A DNA stretch of 64,000 nucleotides from Cardiocondyla obscurior (lineage: Eukaryota; Arthropoda; Insecta; Hymenoptera; Formicidae), in contig NC_091867.1 in the NCBI RefSeq assembly GCF_019399895.1, forward strand, positions 10,987,501 to 11,051,500, given 5' to 3'. Of the stretch, positions 63,780-64,000 are shown piece after piece; the stretch's first letter is position 1; each line of letters starts with the position of its first letter. A program made the translations under genes and the position numbers. Under the pieces are notes generated by a model. The model had not been told where the DNA came from. It searched no databases and saw only the letters and a list, made by a program, of their open reading frames with translations.

Positions 63780-63820
63780 CCGTTCTTCTTCTTCTTCTTC
63801 GTCTTCGTCTTCACTCTTGT
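63780..63820. repeat. TTC-rich trinucleotide repeat
   Basis: TTC/TCG units; antisense they read as a Lys-rich segment. Confidence 0.8.
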
Positions 63821-63868
63821 CTTCTTTGTCCTCCTGTTGTTCGCCACGACAAAGCGGGTGTCACTCAC

Positions 63869-63922
63869 CCCGGCTAGGTTCCTCGGACGTAGCCCAACGG
63901 CTACTCGATTCTGTGACGTCAT
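63869..63922 (-). other. Candidate minus-strand first coding exon
   Basis: ATG at 63,922 opens exactly 18 codons (MTSQNRVAVGLRPRNLAG) ending in phase 0 at a consensus donor (CCGGG followed by GTGAGT). The start codon overlaps a perfect TGACGTCA palindrome at 63,914-63,921. No family is recognised. It could be the first exon of the gene suggested by the 56.5- and 40.9-kb candidates. Confidence 0.3.
63914..63921. promoter_or_regulatory. CRE/ATF palindrome TGACGTCA
   Basis: A fourth perfect copy. It overlaps the candidate minus-strand start codon, so it may be coding rather than regulatory. Confidence 0.3.
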
Positions 63923-64000
63923 CAAGTTGTTACTTCATCACGTAGTTCCGATGTAAGTTCTCGGAATCCGTCAAGTGGAACCTGCTCGTTGACGTCTCAC

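Noticed and set aside
1..64000. tRNA genes
   Set aside because: I looked for B-box-like GGTTCGAATCC and its complement and found no copy with a matching A box and cloverleaf. A covariance-model search would be decisive.

Overview
The window is nuclear DNA from an insect. The gene complement, the short introns inside AT-rich housekeeping genes, and GC/CpG-rich promoter and intergenic blocks best fit a hymenopteran such as an ant; the order is an inference, not proven here. There are no rRNA or tRNA genes, CRISPR arrays or bacterial-style operons that I could find.

The left half (about 2.1-34.6 kb) is gene-dense, with eight protein-coding genes in strictly alternating orientation: the 3' part of X11/Mint (APBA) (+), UBE2N/bendless (-), TRMO (+), BOP1 (-), ELP1 (+), cyclin B (-), VPS26C/DSCR3 (+) and PARP16 (-). 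Seven were followed exon by exon with matching splice phases, giving apparently full-length proteins of 151, 603, 828, 1331, 417, 299 and 386 residues. X11 is cut at its 5' side. The alternation gives three head-to-head promoter regions (UBE2N/TRMO, BOP1/ELP1, cyclin B/VPS26C) and four tail-to-tail pairs.

Functionally, TRMO (N6-methylation of t6A37 in tRNA) and ELP1 (Elongator scaffold, wobble-uridine modification) flank BOP1 (60S ribosome assembly), so three translation-related genes sit together. UBE2N makes Lys63-linked ubiquitin chains, cyclin B drives mitosis, VPS26C belongs to the Retriever recycling complex, PARP16 is a tail-anchored ER mono-ADP-ribosyltransferase, and X11 is a PTB/PDZ adaptor.

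The clearest mobile element is a 423-bp foldback MITE in a BOP1 intron, with an exact 8-bp target-site duplication of the hAT type.

The right half (about 34.6-64 kb) has no confidently identifiable protein. It alternates AT-rich DNA with CpG-rich, microsatellite-rich blocks. It holds several short open segments with good splice sites that look like exons of long-intron genes. Three on the minus strand (63.9, 56.5 and 40.9 kb) are phase-compatible with each other. A TATA box plus a possible first coding exon lies at 46.5 kb on the plus strand, and four perfect TGACGTCA palindromes occur between 36.3 and 63.9 kb. These are candidates, not established genes.
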